64,000 nt of DNA from an uncultured bacterium (GCA_949294335.1 CASFGO010000028.1:29369-93368), one strand, 5' to 3'; shown: positions 36,101 through 45,524, numbered from the stretch's first letter. Translations and numbers: made by a program. Notes: a model not told the origin generated them from the sequence alone.

Positions 36101-36226
36101 TTATGCAGCTTTTCTTAAATTTATACAATCAATCATTCTGCCAAGTTCAAACATTTCAAAAGTGCGAACTTTTTCAATAAATTTATTGATTATAAGTTCT
36201 AACTTTGTAACTTCTGCACCACCATT
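36101..36226 (-). pseudogene. coding remnant, C-terminal about 40 codons
   Basis: On the minus strand the frame reads GGAEVTKLELIINKFIEKV and on to DCINLRKAA and a stop at 36101. The composition is clearly protein-like, but the frame has no start codon: it runs back into a terminator hairpin and then a stop. It is the tail of a gene whose 5' part is gone. Family unknown. It lies between the NYN and GIY-YIG genes. Confidence 0.55.
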
Positions 36227-36234
36227 TAAAAAGA
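36219..36234. repeat. 16-bp copy of the tRNA-Leu 3' end and downstream flank
   Basis: CCACCATTTAAAAAGA occurs here and at 34627-34642, where it covers the last bases of tRNA-Leu with CCA and the next ten bases. The copies flank 1.6 kb with the small helical gene and the NYN gene. This looks like a tRNA-associated attachment pair, but the match is short and part of it is A-rich. Confidence 0.35.
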
Positions 36235-36260
36235 CAATAACTTCGGTTATTGTCTTTTTT
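36228..36260. terminator. bidirectional terminator with TTCG tetraloop
   Basis: A 14-bp stem (36228-36241 with 36246-36259), loop TTCG, A-run to the left and T-run to the right. It closes the GIY-YIG gene on the minus strand and could also stop plus-strand readthrough from the NYN gene. Confidence 0.9.
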
Positions 36261-36270
36261 AATTTTTGAA

Positions 36271-36810
36271 TTATTTTTTACCTTGACGCCCGAATATTGG
36301 TTTTAACTTTTCCCATAACAAATCTTCAATAATTTGAACTTCATCTTGATTATTATGAAAACAATAAATATCAATATGAATTTCTCCTAAAAACCAATCT
36401 TTCAGCCTTAAAGAATAAGTTCCTTTGGGGACCTTACCAATATGTTGCTTTAATCTTGTTTTTATATTTTTAGAACTTCCAACATACAAATATTTACTTT
36501 CAATATTTGTATCATTTATTTGTGGTAATTTAATCGAATTTTCACTATTATACTTTTTTAATTTATATGTTTTCAAATTTTTATTTGAAATTTTTTCATT
36601 TATTTTTATAACATATATACAATAACCACTTAATTTATTTTTGAAACTATCATCAATTTTGCTTAAGCAAAAATCTAATGGTTTTGCTAAATCAATATAT
36701 ATAGAATGAGTTTTTTTTATAGAAGGAACTATATTTTCTATTTTCATTGCGTATTTTAAAAGTAATTCTTTAACAGAATCTTCTGAAATATTAAATTCAT
36801 CTATATTCAT
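36271..36810 (-). CDS. GIY-YIG nuclease-like protein
   Basis: The 179-residue protein has SGYCIYVIKI (GIY position, about 61-70), KYLYVGSSKNIKTRLKQH (YIG, Arg and His positions, about 106-123), and a conserved Glu in EDLLWEKLKPIFGRQGKK at the C-terminus. The loop between the GIY and YIG strands is enlarged. N-terminal 60 residues are helical and unknown. It may cut DNA in repair, restriction or mobile-element context. Confidence 0.78.
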   Translation of the reverse strand: MNIDEFNISEDSVKELLLKYAMKIENIVPSIKKTHSIYIDLAKPLDFCLSKIDDSFKNKLSGYCIYVIKINEKISNKNLKTYKLKKYNSENSIKLPQINDTNIESKYLYVGSSKNIKTRLKQHIGKVPKGTYSLRLKDWFLGEIHIDIYCFHNNQDEVQIIEDLLWEKLKPIFGRQGKK

Positions 36811-36877
36811 ATTTTATCCAAATTATAATTTCTTAAATTATCAATTAAGTATCATATTTCAAAAATAATATACATTT

Positions 36878-37624
36878 TCACATGTGACGTTCTGTAGGGT
36901 TTATTAAAACTTGTGCCAGTTTATCTGCACCTTCAAATGTTCTATTTGCCAAAACTTCTGAAGATTTTTGGTTATCATATCGCACAAATTTATGCTCGAT
37001 AGTAAATTTCCCATTTTCTATATTTAAAATTAAATAACAAGATTTTGGTTGTTCTGTAAATGGTCTTCCTACACTTCCTACATTAATAACTGTTTTTCTT
37101 GTAGTTGTTTGAAATCCGCATGGGATATGTGTATGTCCACAAAGAATTATTGTTGCTTCTGTATCATTAACCATTTCTTCAACTTCTTTAGGTGGAGTAT
37201 CAGGCAAAATATCTTCATTATTTCTTCTTGGTGAACCATGAACAAGAAGAATTTTAAATCCATCTACTTCTACAAGTTTTTGTTCAGGTAAATTTTTCAA
37301 AAATTCTTTTTGTGAATCATTTAAAATAGAAGCATCTTCTTTTAAAGCATTAGCCATAATTGGAGCTCCATTTTCTCTTAATGATTCACATAATTCATCA
37401 GAACACTCAACAATCATTTTATCAGTATTACCTTGAATCATTTCAATATTATCGTATGTACTAAGGTGCATACAATAATCTAATGTAGGCGCAGGTTCAG
37501 GCCCTGCTAAAACATAATCACCTAAAAAGAATGTCTTATCACAATTATTTCTTGCGATATCATCCATAACTGCATTAAGTGCGATTAAATTCCCATGAAC
37601 ATCTGATAAAATTGCTATTTTCAT
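36878..37624 (-). CDS. YfcE-type metallophosphoesterase
   Basis: A cytosolic 248-residue phosphoesterase with the full metal site: SDVHGN (8-13), GDYVLAGP, QGNTDK in place of GNHD, LVHGSPR, and CGHTHIP. The Asn-Thr-Asp variant is usual in this subgroup. GAGG precedes the ATG. Substrate unknown; relatives cleave phosphodiesters or nucleotides. It is divergent from ispG. Confidence 0.88.
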   Translation of the reverse strand: MKIAILSDVHGNLIALNAVMDDIARNNCDKTFFLGDYVLAGPEPAPTLDYCMHLSTYDNIEMIQGNTDKMIVECSDELCESLRENGAPIMANALKEDASILNDSQKEFLKNLPEQKLVEVDGFKILLVHGSPRRNNEDILPDTPPKEVEEMVNDTEATIILCGHTHIPCGFQTTTRKTVINVGSVGRPFTEQPKSCYLILNIENGKFTIEHKFVRYDNQKSSEVLANRTFEGADKLAQVLINPTERHM

Positions 37625-37653
37625 TTTTTACCTCTTCGTTGTAAAATTATTAT

Positions 37654-38724
37654 ATGATAAAAAGAAGAAACTCAAAACAAATTTCAATAGGAAATGTAAA
37701 AATTGGTGGCGGAGCTCCAGTATCAGTTCAATCAATGTGTAACACAGATACTAGAGATATTGCTGCAACAGTTCGCCAAATTAAAGAATTTTCAGAAGCT
37801 GGTTGTGATATTGCAAGGCTTGCTGTATTAAATAAAGATGCTGCAGATGCAATTAAGGAAATCGTAAAAAAAACTGATATCCCTTTAGTTGCAGATATCC
37901 ATTTTGATTACCGTTTAGCAATTCAATGTATTGAAAACGGGATTCATGCTCTTAGAATTAACCCAGGTAACATCGGCAAAAGAGAACATACAGAAAAAGT
38001 TGTAAATCTTGCCAAAATAAATAATGTACCTATAAGAATAGGTATCAATGCCGGCTCATTAGAAAAAGAATTAAAAAACAGAGAAGATTTAACACTTGCA
38101 CAAAAAATGGTTGAAAGTGCAATGAATCATATAAAAATTCTTGAAGATTTAGACTACGATACAATGAAAATTTCATTAAAATCTTCTGATGTAATGACAA
38201 CTATAGAAGCTTACCGTTTAATGGCTGAAAAAGTTGATTACCCTCTTCATGTGGGAGTAACAGAAGCGGGGACATTAAAAGGCGGATTGATTAAATCTTC
38301 TGTTGGAATAGGTACTTTATTAGCAGAAGGCATAGGCGATACCATCAGAGTTTCTCTAACAGAAAACCCTGTAGAAGAAGTTTATGCAGGCTGGGGAATA
38401 CTAAAATCCTTAGGATTAAGAGAAAAGGGAATAAACTTCGTTTCTTGCCCAACTTGTGGTAGAACTCAAATTGATTTAATAGGACTAGCTAAAAAAGTAG
38501 AAGAAAAATTTAAAAATGTAGATTTACCAATCACAATTGCAACAATGGGATGTCCTGTAAACGGTCCTGGAGAAGCATCTCATGCAGATTACGGAATTGC
38601 AGGAGCAATAGGTGAAGGTTACATTTTCAAAAAGGGTGAAATAGTTAAAAGAGTTCCTGAAAGTGAATTATTAGATGAATTAGAAAAAATCATCAAAATA
38701 GATTACCCTCAATTAATGAAATAA
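37654..38724 (+). CDS. ispG: 4-hydroxy-3-methylbut-2-enyl diphosphate synthase (flavodoxin/ferredoxin)
   Basis: The sixth step of the MEP isoprenoid pathway. The N-terminus MIKRRNSKQISIGNVKIGG and VQSMCNTDTRD are family marks. The [4Fe-4S] ligands are Cys265, Cys268 and Cys300, with Glu307, which keeps the spacing of the E. coli enzyme. The 356 residues match the short bacterial form. No Shine-Dalgarno sequence is visible; a TAAAAT lies 6 nt before the ATG, so the message may be leaderless, though no -35 box supports this. Confidence 0.95.
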   Translation: MIKRRNSKQISIGNVKIGGGAPVSVQSMCNTDTRDIAATVRQIKEFSEAGCDIARLAVLNKDAADAIKEIVKKTDIPLVADIHFDYRLAIQCIENGIHALRINPGNIGKREHTEKVVNLAKINNVPIRIGINAGSLEKELKNREDLTLAQKMVESAMNHIKILEDLDYDTMKISLKSSDVMTTIEAYRLMAEKVDYPLHVGVTEAGTLKGGLIKSSVGIGTLLAEGIGDTIRVSLTENPVEEVYAGWGILKSLGLREKGINFVSCPTCGRTQIDLIGLAKKVEEKFKNVDLPITIATMGCPVNGPGEASHADYGIAGAIGEGYIFKKGEIVKRVPESELLDELEKIIKIDYPQLMK

Positions 38725-38786
38725 CTTGAAAATTTTGAAAATGTATTATAAAATTATTAAATAAGATAGAGGATTATAAAAGGTAA

Positions 38787-40139
38787 ATGGACCAGAGTAT
38801 TTTAATTAATATGTTAGTAGTTGCAATATTGATATTTGCAAATGCTTTTTTCGTTGCTTCAGAGTTTGCCTTAGTTAAAGTTAGAAAAACAAAGTTAGAA
38901 CAACTTTCTAATGAAGGAAGTTCAACAGCTAAGGTTGCTTTAAAAACAGTCGAGAATATGAATGATATGCTTGCAGCAATCCAATTAGGTATAACAATAG
39001 CAAGTATTGCTTTAGGTTGGGTTGGTGAAGCAACTGTCGTTAAAATAATTGAAAAAGTTATTGTATTATTCCCTAATATAAATGTATCAGTTACATCTCA
39101 TGCAATAGCTGTTCCAATCTCATTTGCATTGGTAACATTCTTGCATGTATTATTAGGTGAACAGTTACCAAAATGTATGGCTATACAATATCCTGAGAAA
39201 TTTGCGTTATTTTGCGCAAGACCAATTAGCTTTTTTGAAGTAGTATTTAAACCTTTTGTATGGGTATTAGCTACTGCAAACAGTAAATTATTAAAAATGT
39301 GTTGTATAGATGCACCTCAATCACCGTTAGTTCATTCAACAGAAGAATTAGACATGATTGTTGATGCAAGTTACAATGAAGGAGTTTTAAATCAAACAGA
39401 AGCAGAAATGTTGCATAATATGTTTAAATTTTCTGACTTGACAGCTAAACAAATTATGGTTCCAAGAACTGATATGATGTGTATTGATAAAGATGATATT
39501 ACTTATGAAGAGCTTAATAAAATCACATTAGAAAATCAATATACTAGATATCCTGTTTACGAAGAAAATATTGATAAAATCTTAGGATTTATCCATGTAA
39601 AAGATTTGTATGCTGCAAAATTAAACGGTGAAGAATTTAATATTGATAAATTAATTCGTCCATTAATGTTAATTCCAGAAACAATTACATTAGATAATTT
39701 GATGAAAGAATTTAAAAAACGTCACGGACAAATGGCAATTGTTGTAGATGAATTTGGTGGAACTTCTGGTTTAATCACATTGGAAGATGTACTAGAAGAA
39801 ATTATCGGAGAAGTTCAGGACGAATTTGATACAGAAGAAGAAGTTGATATCAAAGAAGTTGCGGAAAATACTTATGTAGCAAATGCAATGATGAGAATAG
39901 ATGAAGTTGCTGAATTCTTTGATATTAAAGAAGAAGAATTTGATTTTGAAGATATTGAAACAATTGGCGGTTTAGTTGTAAAAATCCTAGGTCGTATAGC
40001 TCAAGTCGGCGATGTTGTTGAGATTAAAGAACAAGGATTAAAATTTACAGTTCAAAAAGTTGATGGAGCAAGAGTTACTAGATTAGTTATTGCCAAAACA
40101 CCTGTCAAAAAAGAAACCTCAACAGAAGAAATTAAGTAA
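38787..40139 (+). CDS. CNNM/HlyC-CorC family membrane protein
   Basis: A 450-residue protein with the DUF21/CNNM membrane domain (four hydrophobic segments, about 5-180), a CBS pair (about 215-340; IMVPRTDM is typical), and a CorC/HlyC-type C-terminal domain (about 360-435). These proteins are linked to Mg2+ or Co2+ export. AAAGG precedes the ATG. It stands alone. Confidence 0.9.
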   Translation: MDQSILINMLVVAILIFANAFFVASEFALVKVRKTKLEQLSNEGSSTAKVALKTVENMNDMLAAIQLGITIASIALGWVGEATVVKIIEKVIVLFPNINVSVTSHAIAVPISFALVTFLHVLLGEQLPKCMAIQYPEKFALFCARPISFFEVVFKPFVWVLATANSKLLKMCCIDAPQSPLVHSTEELDMIVDASYNEGVLNQTEAEMLHNMFKFSDLTAKQIMVPRTDMMCIDKDDITYEELNKITLENQYTRYPVYEENIDKILGFIHVKDLYAAKLNGEEFNIDKLIRPLMLIPETITLDNLMKEFKKRHGQMAIVVDEFGGTSGLITLEDVLEEIIGEVQDEFDTEEEVDIKEVAENTYVANAMMRIDEVAEFFDIKEEEFDFEDIETIGGLVVKILGRIAQVGDVVEIKEQGLKFTVQKVDGARVTRLVIAKTPVKKETSTEEIK

Positions 40140-40203
40140 ATTTTTTGTAATAAACTAGCAAAAAAAATACTTGCGCGTTTTTATATCGACTTTAGGAGGT
40201 TTT

Positions 40204-41097
40204 ATGGTTGCAAGTATTAATAATAATTCACAAAATCAAGAGATACCAACATCAAGAAAAATAGTTGGAGCAACTGTAGGAACAACAATTGGCGCAACGC
40301 CATTAGCATATTTAGCATATGATGCAGTAAAACCATTTAAGCCACAAGACATTGCTAAAACTAAAGACTATATGAAAATTATGATGCCTGCTGTTGATTC
40401 ATTTGAGAATACAAAAGCAGTAGCAGAAACTATTATTAAAAACGAAGGTCTAGCGGATAAAGGAGTTAAATTATTTATTTCAAATAAAACCCCTGAAAGC
40501 GTTGCTCATTTAGATGAATTATTTAAAAATGAAAAACCTAAAGGATATGTAAATAAAATGAAGGAAATGTTTAAAAACGGCTTAAATGCTTGTTTTTATC
40601 CAAAAGCTAAAACTGTAATCATAAATGATGAAATCGCTCATTCCTCTGTATTCCATGAATTAGGTCACGCAAAAGATTTTACAAGTAAAAATATTTTTAT
40701 GAAAGCCTTAACTAAGGGAAGATGCTTAACCCCAATGAACATATCAGTTATTGCTCCAATTGCTTTGGCAATTGCTATGTTCCATAATGTTAATAGATCA
40801 AAACCTGAAAATAAAAAGGGTAAAGTTGAAAAAACTTTAGATTTTATCTCAAATAATGCCGGCAAATTAACTCTTGCAAGCTATGTTCCAATGCTAGCAG
40901 AAGAAGGTATTGCTTCTATTAGAGGGATAAAAATGGCTAAAAAATATTTGAATCCAAAACAAATATCATTATTAAAAGGAAATTACAAAAAAGCATTTGG
41001 AACTTATGCAACTGTAGCTTTAGTAATTTCTGGTCTTGTTGGTTTTGGAGCAATGATTAAAGATGGTATTGTTAATAAGAAAAGAGAGAATGCTTAA
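40204..41097 (+). CDS. membrane-associated HELGH protein, putative metallopeptidase
   Basis: The ATG at 40204 follows a perfect AGGAGGT; the frame opens earlier at a TTG but that is not used. The 297-residue protein has a hydrophobic segment near 22-42, then His151-Glu152 and His155 in SVFHELGHAKDF. Further membrane helices follow (about 180-198 and 265-285). The sequence PMLAEEGIASIRG between them may supply the third zinc ligand. No family recognised; a membrane-bound gluzincin is the best guess. Confidence 0.68.
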   Translation: MVASINNNSQNQEIPTSRKIVGATVGTTIGATPLAYLAYDAVKPFKPQDIAKTKDYMKIMMPAVDSFENTKAVAETIIKNEGLADKGVKLFISNKTPESVAHLDELFKNEKPKGYVNKMKEMFKNGLNACFYPKAKTVIINDEIAHSSVFHELGHAKDFTSKNIFMKALTKGRCLTPMNISVIAPIALAIAMFHNVNRSKPENKKGKVEKTLDFISNNAGKLTLASYVPMLAEEGIASIRGIKMAKKYLNPKQISLLKGNYKKAFGTYATVALVISGLVGFGAMIKDGIVNKKRENA

Positions 41098-41110
41098 TTC
41101 TCTCTTTTTT
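41081..41110 (+). terminator. terminator overlapping the stop of the HELGH gene
   Basis: AAAGAGAGAAT (41081-41091) pairs with ATTCTCTCTTT (41097-41107), followed by T. The stop codon lies in the loop. Confidence 0.85.
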
Positions 41111-41136
41111 GTATAAATAATCATTTGTTTAATGTC

Positions 41137-42933
41137 CTATTGATTATTATTATTTGTATTTGATGTTGTATTATTTTGTAAGTTTTGACTATTATCAGTT
41201 TGTATTGTAGATTCTTTTATATTAGTAATAAAAGTAATAAAATATTGTTTTCCATCACCAGTTGCCGGAATCCATTCTACATTAACCGTTTCAATTGTAT
41301 TAATAGAAAACATATTACTTAATTCTTCTTGCCCTAATGGGATATCTGAATGTAAAATATACCCATCAAAATTACTTCCTGCATGAGAGATTAACATATA
41401 TGATTGTTTTTCTTTATCTTTTGTTACCTGAACAGGACTATTACCAATATTGTCAACATTAATAATCAAAACATCAGGGAAATAAGTTCTAATTTCTTTT
41501 GAAGAAAGAATTTTGACAGAAAAATTACCATATGAATAATCTATTTTAGATATTTGTAAACACTGAGGATTATAAACTAATAACTGGCCTCTTTTAAGTA
41601 TAACTTGTTCATTATTTTGAATATTTATAACTTGATTAGTCTTCTTAAACTTATTATTGTATACATCAAACCCTCCTTGCTCATTATTTGCAACAAGTAA
41701 AGAATCTTTTGAAATTTTTGTTGCATCATTAAATGGTGTCCACATTCCTTCTGTTTGAGAATATACATATTTATATCCAACACTTGATATATCTTTAATT
41801 AGCTCTTTACGCAAATCTATAAATATATCATCTAATTCTCCGTTTATAGGTCTTATTGATTCCAACATTTTTTCATATTCATATGGATATAAATTATCAA
41901 ACTGATTAGATGATATACCATTTGCAGATGTTACCATCTTACTAAATATTGGATTTAATTTTGAATTTTTATTTTGTCTAATAAATTTTTTATCCCATTT
42001 TCTGAAAGTATTATGTCTTATTGCTTTCATCTCTTGTCTATCATTTGCAAAAATATAACCAAAAGTATAAACATATAAATAATCTTTTACTTCATTTATT
42101 TTTTCAAAATTTGGATTATTAACAAGAAATTTTTCATAATCTGAAATTCGTTTATTCATTTCTTTTGGGGTTGTTGCTAAATATCCACCATTTTCTAAAA
42201 ATTCATCTTTATGTTTAGCTCTTAAATATAAATATGCTTTCATATCAGATGAAACATATTGACCAAATTTTTTATATGTAAATCTGTAATCTTCTTTTAA
42301 ATAATATTTTGCATATGCTGTATCTGAAACTATTTTTAAACCTACAGGTGCTAATTCTTTATTATAATATGATGCACATTTATTAAATTCTTTCTTTGTT
42401 TGTGGTGTAGAATTTTTTATATCTTCTTTTAGTAAATTTTCATTAGAAAATGTTTCTATTTTCAAAAGTTGCTGTCTATAATTATCAAAAACTTTTGCCT
42501 TTTGTTCCATTGAATCCTGTGAATATTTTAAGTATAGTACAAGAAAATTTTGAACATCTTTTAAATTTTTTACTAAATCTTGAACACATTCAGGTTGAAC
42601 CAATTCTGGAATAGATGATGGATCTTCCATATATAATTCATATTTTGATTTATCAGTATTAAAATTATTATTAGAAATATAATGACTGATAAATTTTAAA
42701 CCTATTAAACCTACAAATAATAATATTAATGCAAAAATTATCTTAAAAATTAAATTAAAAATAGAATTAAAATCAACATTAATATTGGATTTTTTTTCTT
42801 CTTTATAATAAGACTTTTTGTAAATATTATTTTTATTACTTAATTCTCTTACATCTTCTGATAAATCATAGCCACAATTTATACAAAATTTTTGATTGTT
42901 CTTTATTTCACTACCACATCTTGGACAAAACAT
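41137..42933 (-). CDS. zinc-ribbon membrane protein of unknown function
   Basis: The ATG at 42933 follows AAGGAGAT. The 598-residue protein opens with a zinc ribbon (Cys3, Cys6, Cys17, Cys20) facing the cytoplasm, then a charged linker and one membrane helix (about 65-87). About 500 residues would lie outside. The C-terminus is Asn/Thr-rich and disordered (QNLQNNTTSNTNNNNQ). No catalytic motif is seen. The layout matches zinc-ribbon plus single-pass envelope proteins seen in many anaerobes, function unknown. Confidence 0.65.
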   Translation of the reverse strand: MFCPRCGSEIKNNQKFCINCGYDLSEDVRELSNKNNIYKKSYYKEEKKSNINVDFNSIFNLIFKIIFALILLFVGLIGLKFISHYISNNNFNTDKSKYELYMEDPSSIPELVQPECVQDLVKNLKDVQNFLVLYLKYSQDSMEQKAKVFDNYRQQLLKIETFSNENLLKEDIKNSTPQTKKEFNKCASYYNKELAPVGLKIVSDTAYAKYYLKEDYRFTYKKFGQYVSSDMKAYLYLRAKHKDEFLENGGYLATTPKEMNKRISDYEKFLVNNPNFEKINEVKDYLYVYTFGYIFANDRQEMKAIRHNTFRKWDKKFIRQNKNSKLNPIFSKMVTSANGISSNQFDNLYPYEYEKMLESIRPINGELDDIFIDLRKELIKDISSVGYKYVYSQTEGMWTPFNDATKISKDSLLVANNEQGGFDVYNNKFKKTNQVINIQNNEQVILKRGQLLVYNPQCLQISKIDYSYGNFSVKILSSKEIRTYFPDVLIINVDNIGNSPVQVTKDKEKQSYMLISHAGSNFDGYILHSDIPLGQEELSNMFSINTIETVNVEWIPATGDGKQYFITFITNIKESTIQTDNSQNLQNNTTSNTNNNNQ

Positions 42934-43000
42934 ACTTATCTCCTTCATATTAATAAAGTCAAAGCTATTATACTATATGAAGTAAGAAAATAAATACTTT

Positions 43001-44365
43001 TTATGCTGCAGTTCTATTATTATTAAATTCTCTAATATTATAACGCCAAGTATCAGTTTGCTCCATTGTTTTCATAGCAATATCTTCAGGCAATCCTGCA
43101 TGATGAATTTTAGGAATTAAATATGTTGCAGGATATTCAATAGGCTCTGACACATCATCATCAGTATCATTGCATACAAAATATAATTCACCTTTATTAT
43201 CTTTTTTATAATCAGTTATTGTTATTTCATGAGCTCCTATAATCTTTTTATTTTCATCAGTAAGGGTATAGCCAATTATGATATTATTACCTTTATCTAA
43301 TGTTTCTAATAATTGAGATTTTACAGTATCATAATCAGTTGTATATCCAATAAGAGTTTGATTATCATCTACATTTTGATAAGTAACAGACATTGTATTT
43401 TTGTCTTCTACTACTGATTCTAAAAATGTTTTTTCATAATCAATCAAGCCACTATCTTCATTGCTAAATTTACCGCCTCTCTTATCATTTAAAGAATTAT
43501 AGCTTTGTTGAGATGCAACATTCATAAATGTTGATTGCATCAATACATCAATAGATGAACGTTCTGTATCATCTCTAAAATTTTGTTGTATCTTAGCTCT
43601 TAAATATGCATTATCATCTGGTGCTAATTTTATTTTTGCAGTTTTAAAATCTTTTGCTTCATATGGAATTTCAAAAGAATTTAACAACCAAATTGCATCA
43701 AGCGTATTTTCAGATAAACTATCAAGTTTAATATTTTTAGATACTGATTTTTCAGGAGATGTAAGACCTTCTGCAAATCTTGCATATTCAGCTGGTTGTT
43801 TTTTTGCTAGATTAAATTGCTCACTTGCGGCTACACAACAACCTGAGAATAAATCTCTTAATTCAATTTCTGTATTTTTTCTTGTAATAAGATTTTTTGA
43901 ATTATTTGTTAGTTTATCAATAACTTCTGTTTTATATTCATTTGGGATATCACCAAACTTTTGCGTAATAGTATATGGATTAGCAATAGAAGTTAAAGTA
44001 TCTTTTAAAAGCTTTTTACTATCTAATTCATCAGCACGTTTAGTTGTTGCAATTTTATATAAGTTATCTAATACTGATGATTTATCATTAGAATCATTAT
44101 TTAATAATACTCCTGATTTTAAGGTATAATCTAAATTTTTTCTATCAGCTTTATCCAACATTTGCGATAATGTTTTATATTTTTCTTTCTCTTCTTTAGT
44201 TGTTAAACTAGTGCGAATATTTGTATTTACTGGAGTTGAAGTAAAGTTAATACTTGAATGATTAGTTGAATTAGAATAAGTATTTTTATCAGTACTACAA
44301 GCTTTACTTCTTATTTGAGAAGTATTATAACAAGACATAACATTATTTGAATTCACACTAATCAT
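43001..44365 (-). CDS. putative papain-fold cysteine peptidase-like protein
   Basis: The start is uncertain: ATG at 44365 or 44337. Longer in-frame codons overlap the divergent TOPRIM gene and are rejected. The N-terminal 60 residues are Ser/Thr/Asn-rich. Conserved-looking residues fit a papain-like order: Cys near 175 (FSGCCVAAS), His near 378 (GAHEITITDY), and Asn/Asp near 397 (FVCNDTDDD), the usual Cys-His-Asn spacing of such folds. No signal peptide. This assignment rests on motif order only and could be wrong. Confidence 0.5.
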   Translation of the reverse strand: MISVNSNNVMSCYNTSQIRSKACSTDKNTYSNSTNHSSINFTSTPVNTNIRTSLTTKEEKEKYKTLSQMLDKADRKNLDYTLKSGVLLNNDSNDKSSVLDNLYKIATTKRADELDSKKLLKDTLTSIANPYTITQKFGDIPNEYKTEVIDKLTNNSKNLITRKNTEIELRDLFSGCCVAASEQFNLAKKQPAEYARFAEGLTSPEKSVSKNIKLDSLSENTLDAIWLLNSFEIPYEAKDFKTAKIKLAPDDNAYLRAKIQQNFRDDTERSSIDVLMQSTFMNVASQQSYNSLNDKRGGKFSNEDSGLIDYEKTFLESVVEDKNTMSVTYQNVDDNQTLIGYTTDYDTVKSQLLETLDKGNNIIIGYTLTDENKKIIGAHEITITDYKKDNKGELYFVCNDTDDDVSEPIEYPATYLIPKIHHAGLPEDIAMKTMEQTDTWRYNIREFNNNRTAA

Positions 44366-44432
44366 ACTTTTATAAAAACTTTTTACTTTAAAAATTTGCT
44401 TATTTAAGATATAAATATTAAAAAAGGTTAAG

Positions 44433-45425
44433 ATGAAGTACAAACCACTAACAGAAAAACAAATAATAATTTCTATTGATAGATTAACTAGATTTAAACC
44501 AACAGAAGAAAAATATCTTCGGGTTTTTAAAGATATTATTGTATCAAATTTAATCGAACCTAAATTTAAAAAAACAGATTTAGAGGATTTAGAATACACA
44601 TATATAAGAGATATTGCCACTGAAATCTTTAATAATTCATTAAAAGAAGATAATACTAATAATTTATCTATCAACTGTCGATTAAAAGATTATGAAAATG
44701 AAACATTTAATAATAATAGTGAAGTTAATAAACTTTTAGAAAATAGATTAGACTATATCTCTGCAATTAAATTGTTAAATGAAGATATCCCCCCAAATTT
44801 AAAATGGTTAAAATGTTTGAAAAATTCTTTAGATATAGTTAAACAAAGAGAAGAAAAGAAATTATTATTTCCAATAAGTTGTGTAGTAATAGTTGAAGGA
44901 ATTACAGAAGAAATATTATTACCACAATTCTCTAAAATTCTAAATTATGATTTTGATAAATATGGAATAAAGGTCCTTCCTGCAGGAGGAAAAAATCAAG
45001 TTGTAAAACTATACTATTCACTATCAGAAACTTTAAAACTGCCCATTTTTATTATGCTAGATAAAGATGCAAATGAAAATGTAAAATTAATTAATTCAAA
45101 ATTAAGATTCCAAGATAAAACTTATCTTTTAAATAGTGGTGAATTTGAAGATTTACTACCTCACAGTTTAATTCTAAAAACAATTAATTCTGACTTAAAA
45201 AATTTTGCAACAATTACAACATCCGATATTAATAAACAAGAACCAATGGTAAAAATCTTAGAAGAAGTTTTTAAAGAAAAAGGTATTCATGAATTTAAAA
45301 AAGCAGAATTCGCAACATTAGTAAAAGCTCAAATTGAATCGATAGATGATATATCAGATGAAATTAAATACATTATTAATAATATTAAGTTATTAACAGA
45401 AATACCTAATAAATCATTGATATAG
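44433..45425 (+). CDS. OLD-type TOPRIM-domain protein without ATPase
   Basis: A 330-residue protein. Residues 1-140 are helical and unknown. A TOPRIM domain follows (about 148-245): Glu in IVEGITEEILLPQF near 153, AGGKNQVVKL, and Asp in IMLDKDAN near 209, with GEFEDLLP after it. This matches the nuclease half of OLD-family proteins, which normally carry an ABC-type ATPase in front; none is present here. It may be a nuclease for repair or phage defence. It is divergent from the cysteine peptidase-like gene. Confidence 0.7.
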   Translation: MKYKPLTEKQIIISIDRLTRFKPTEEKYLRVFKDIIVSNLIEPKFKKTDLEDLEYTYIRDIATEIFNNSLKEDNTNNLSINCRLKDYENETFNNNSEVNKLLENRLDYISAIKLLNEDIPPNLKWLKCLKNSLDIVKQREEKKLLFPISCVVIVEGITEEILLPQFSKILNYDFDKYGIKVLPAGGKNQVVKLYYSLSETLKLPIFIMLDKDANENVKLINSKLRFQDKTYLLNSGEFEDLLPHSLILKTINSDLKNFATITTSDINKQEPMVKILEEVFKEKGIHEFKKAEFATLVKAQIESIDDISDEIKYIINNIKLLTEIPNKSLI

Positions 45426-45495
45426 ATGAGATAACAAAAGCTAATGTTTGTTAAAATCAAAAGTAACAAAAGATTAAATTTTGTCAAAAATAGGG

Positions 45496-45524
45496 TTGAA
45501 AAGGTGGCATACATGATATATAAT
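45496..45524 (+). promoter_or_regulatory. strong sigma-70-type promoter of fliD
   Basis: TTGAAA (45496-45501), 17-nt spacer, TATAAT (45519-45524), 40 nt upstream of the fliD ATG. This is nearly consensus, so fliD seems to be read by the housekeeping sigma factor and not by a flagellar one. Confidence 0.65.

Noticed and set aside
36180..36226. tRNA 3' end suggested by CACCACCA
   Set aside because: No T-arm of 5 bp forms; the region reads as protein code on the other strand.
45504..45517. TGGCAT upstream of fliD as a sigma-54 -24 element
   Set aside because: No GC at the -12 position; a near-consensus sigma-70 promoter overlaps it.
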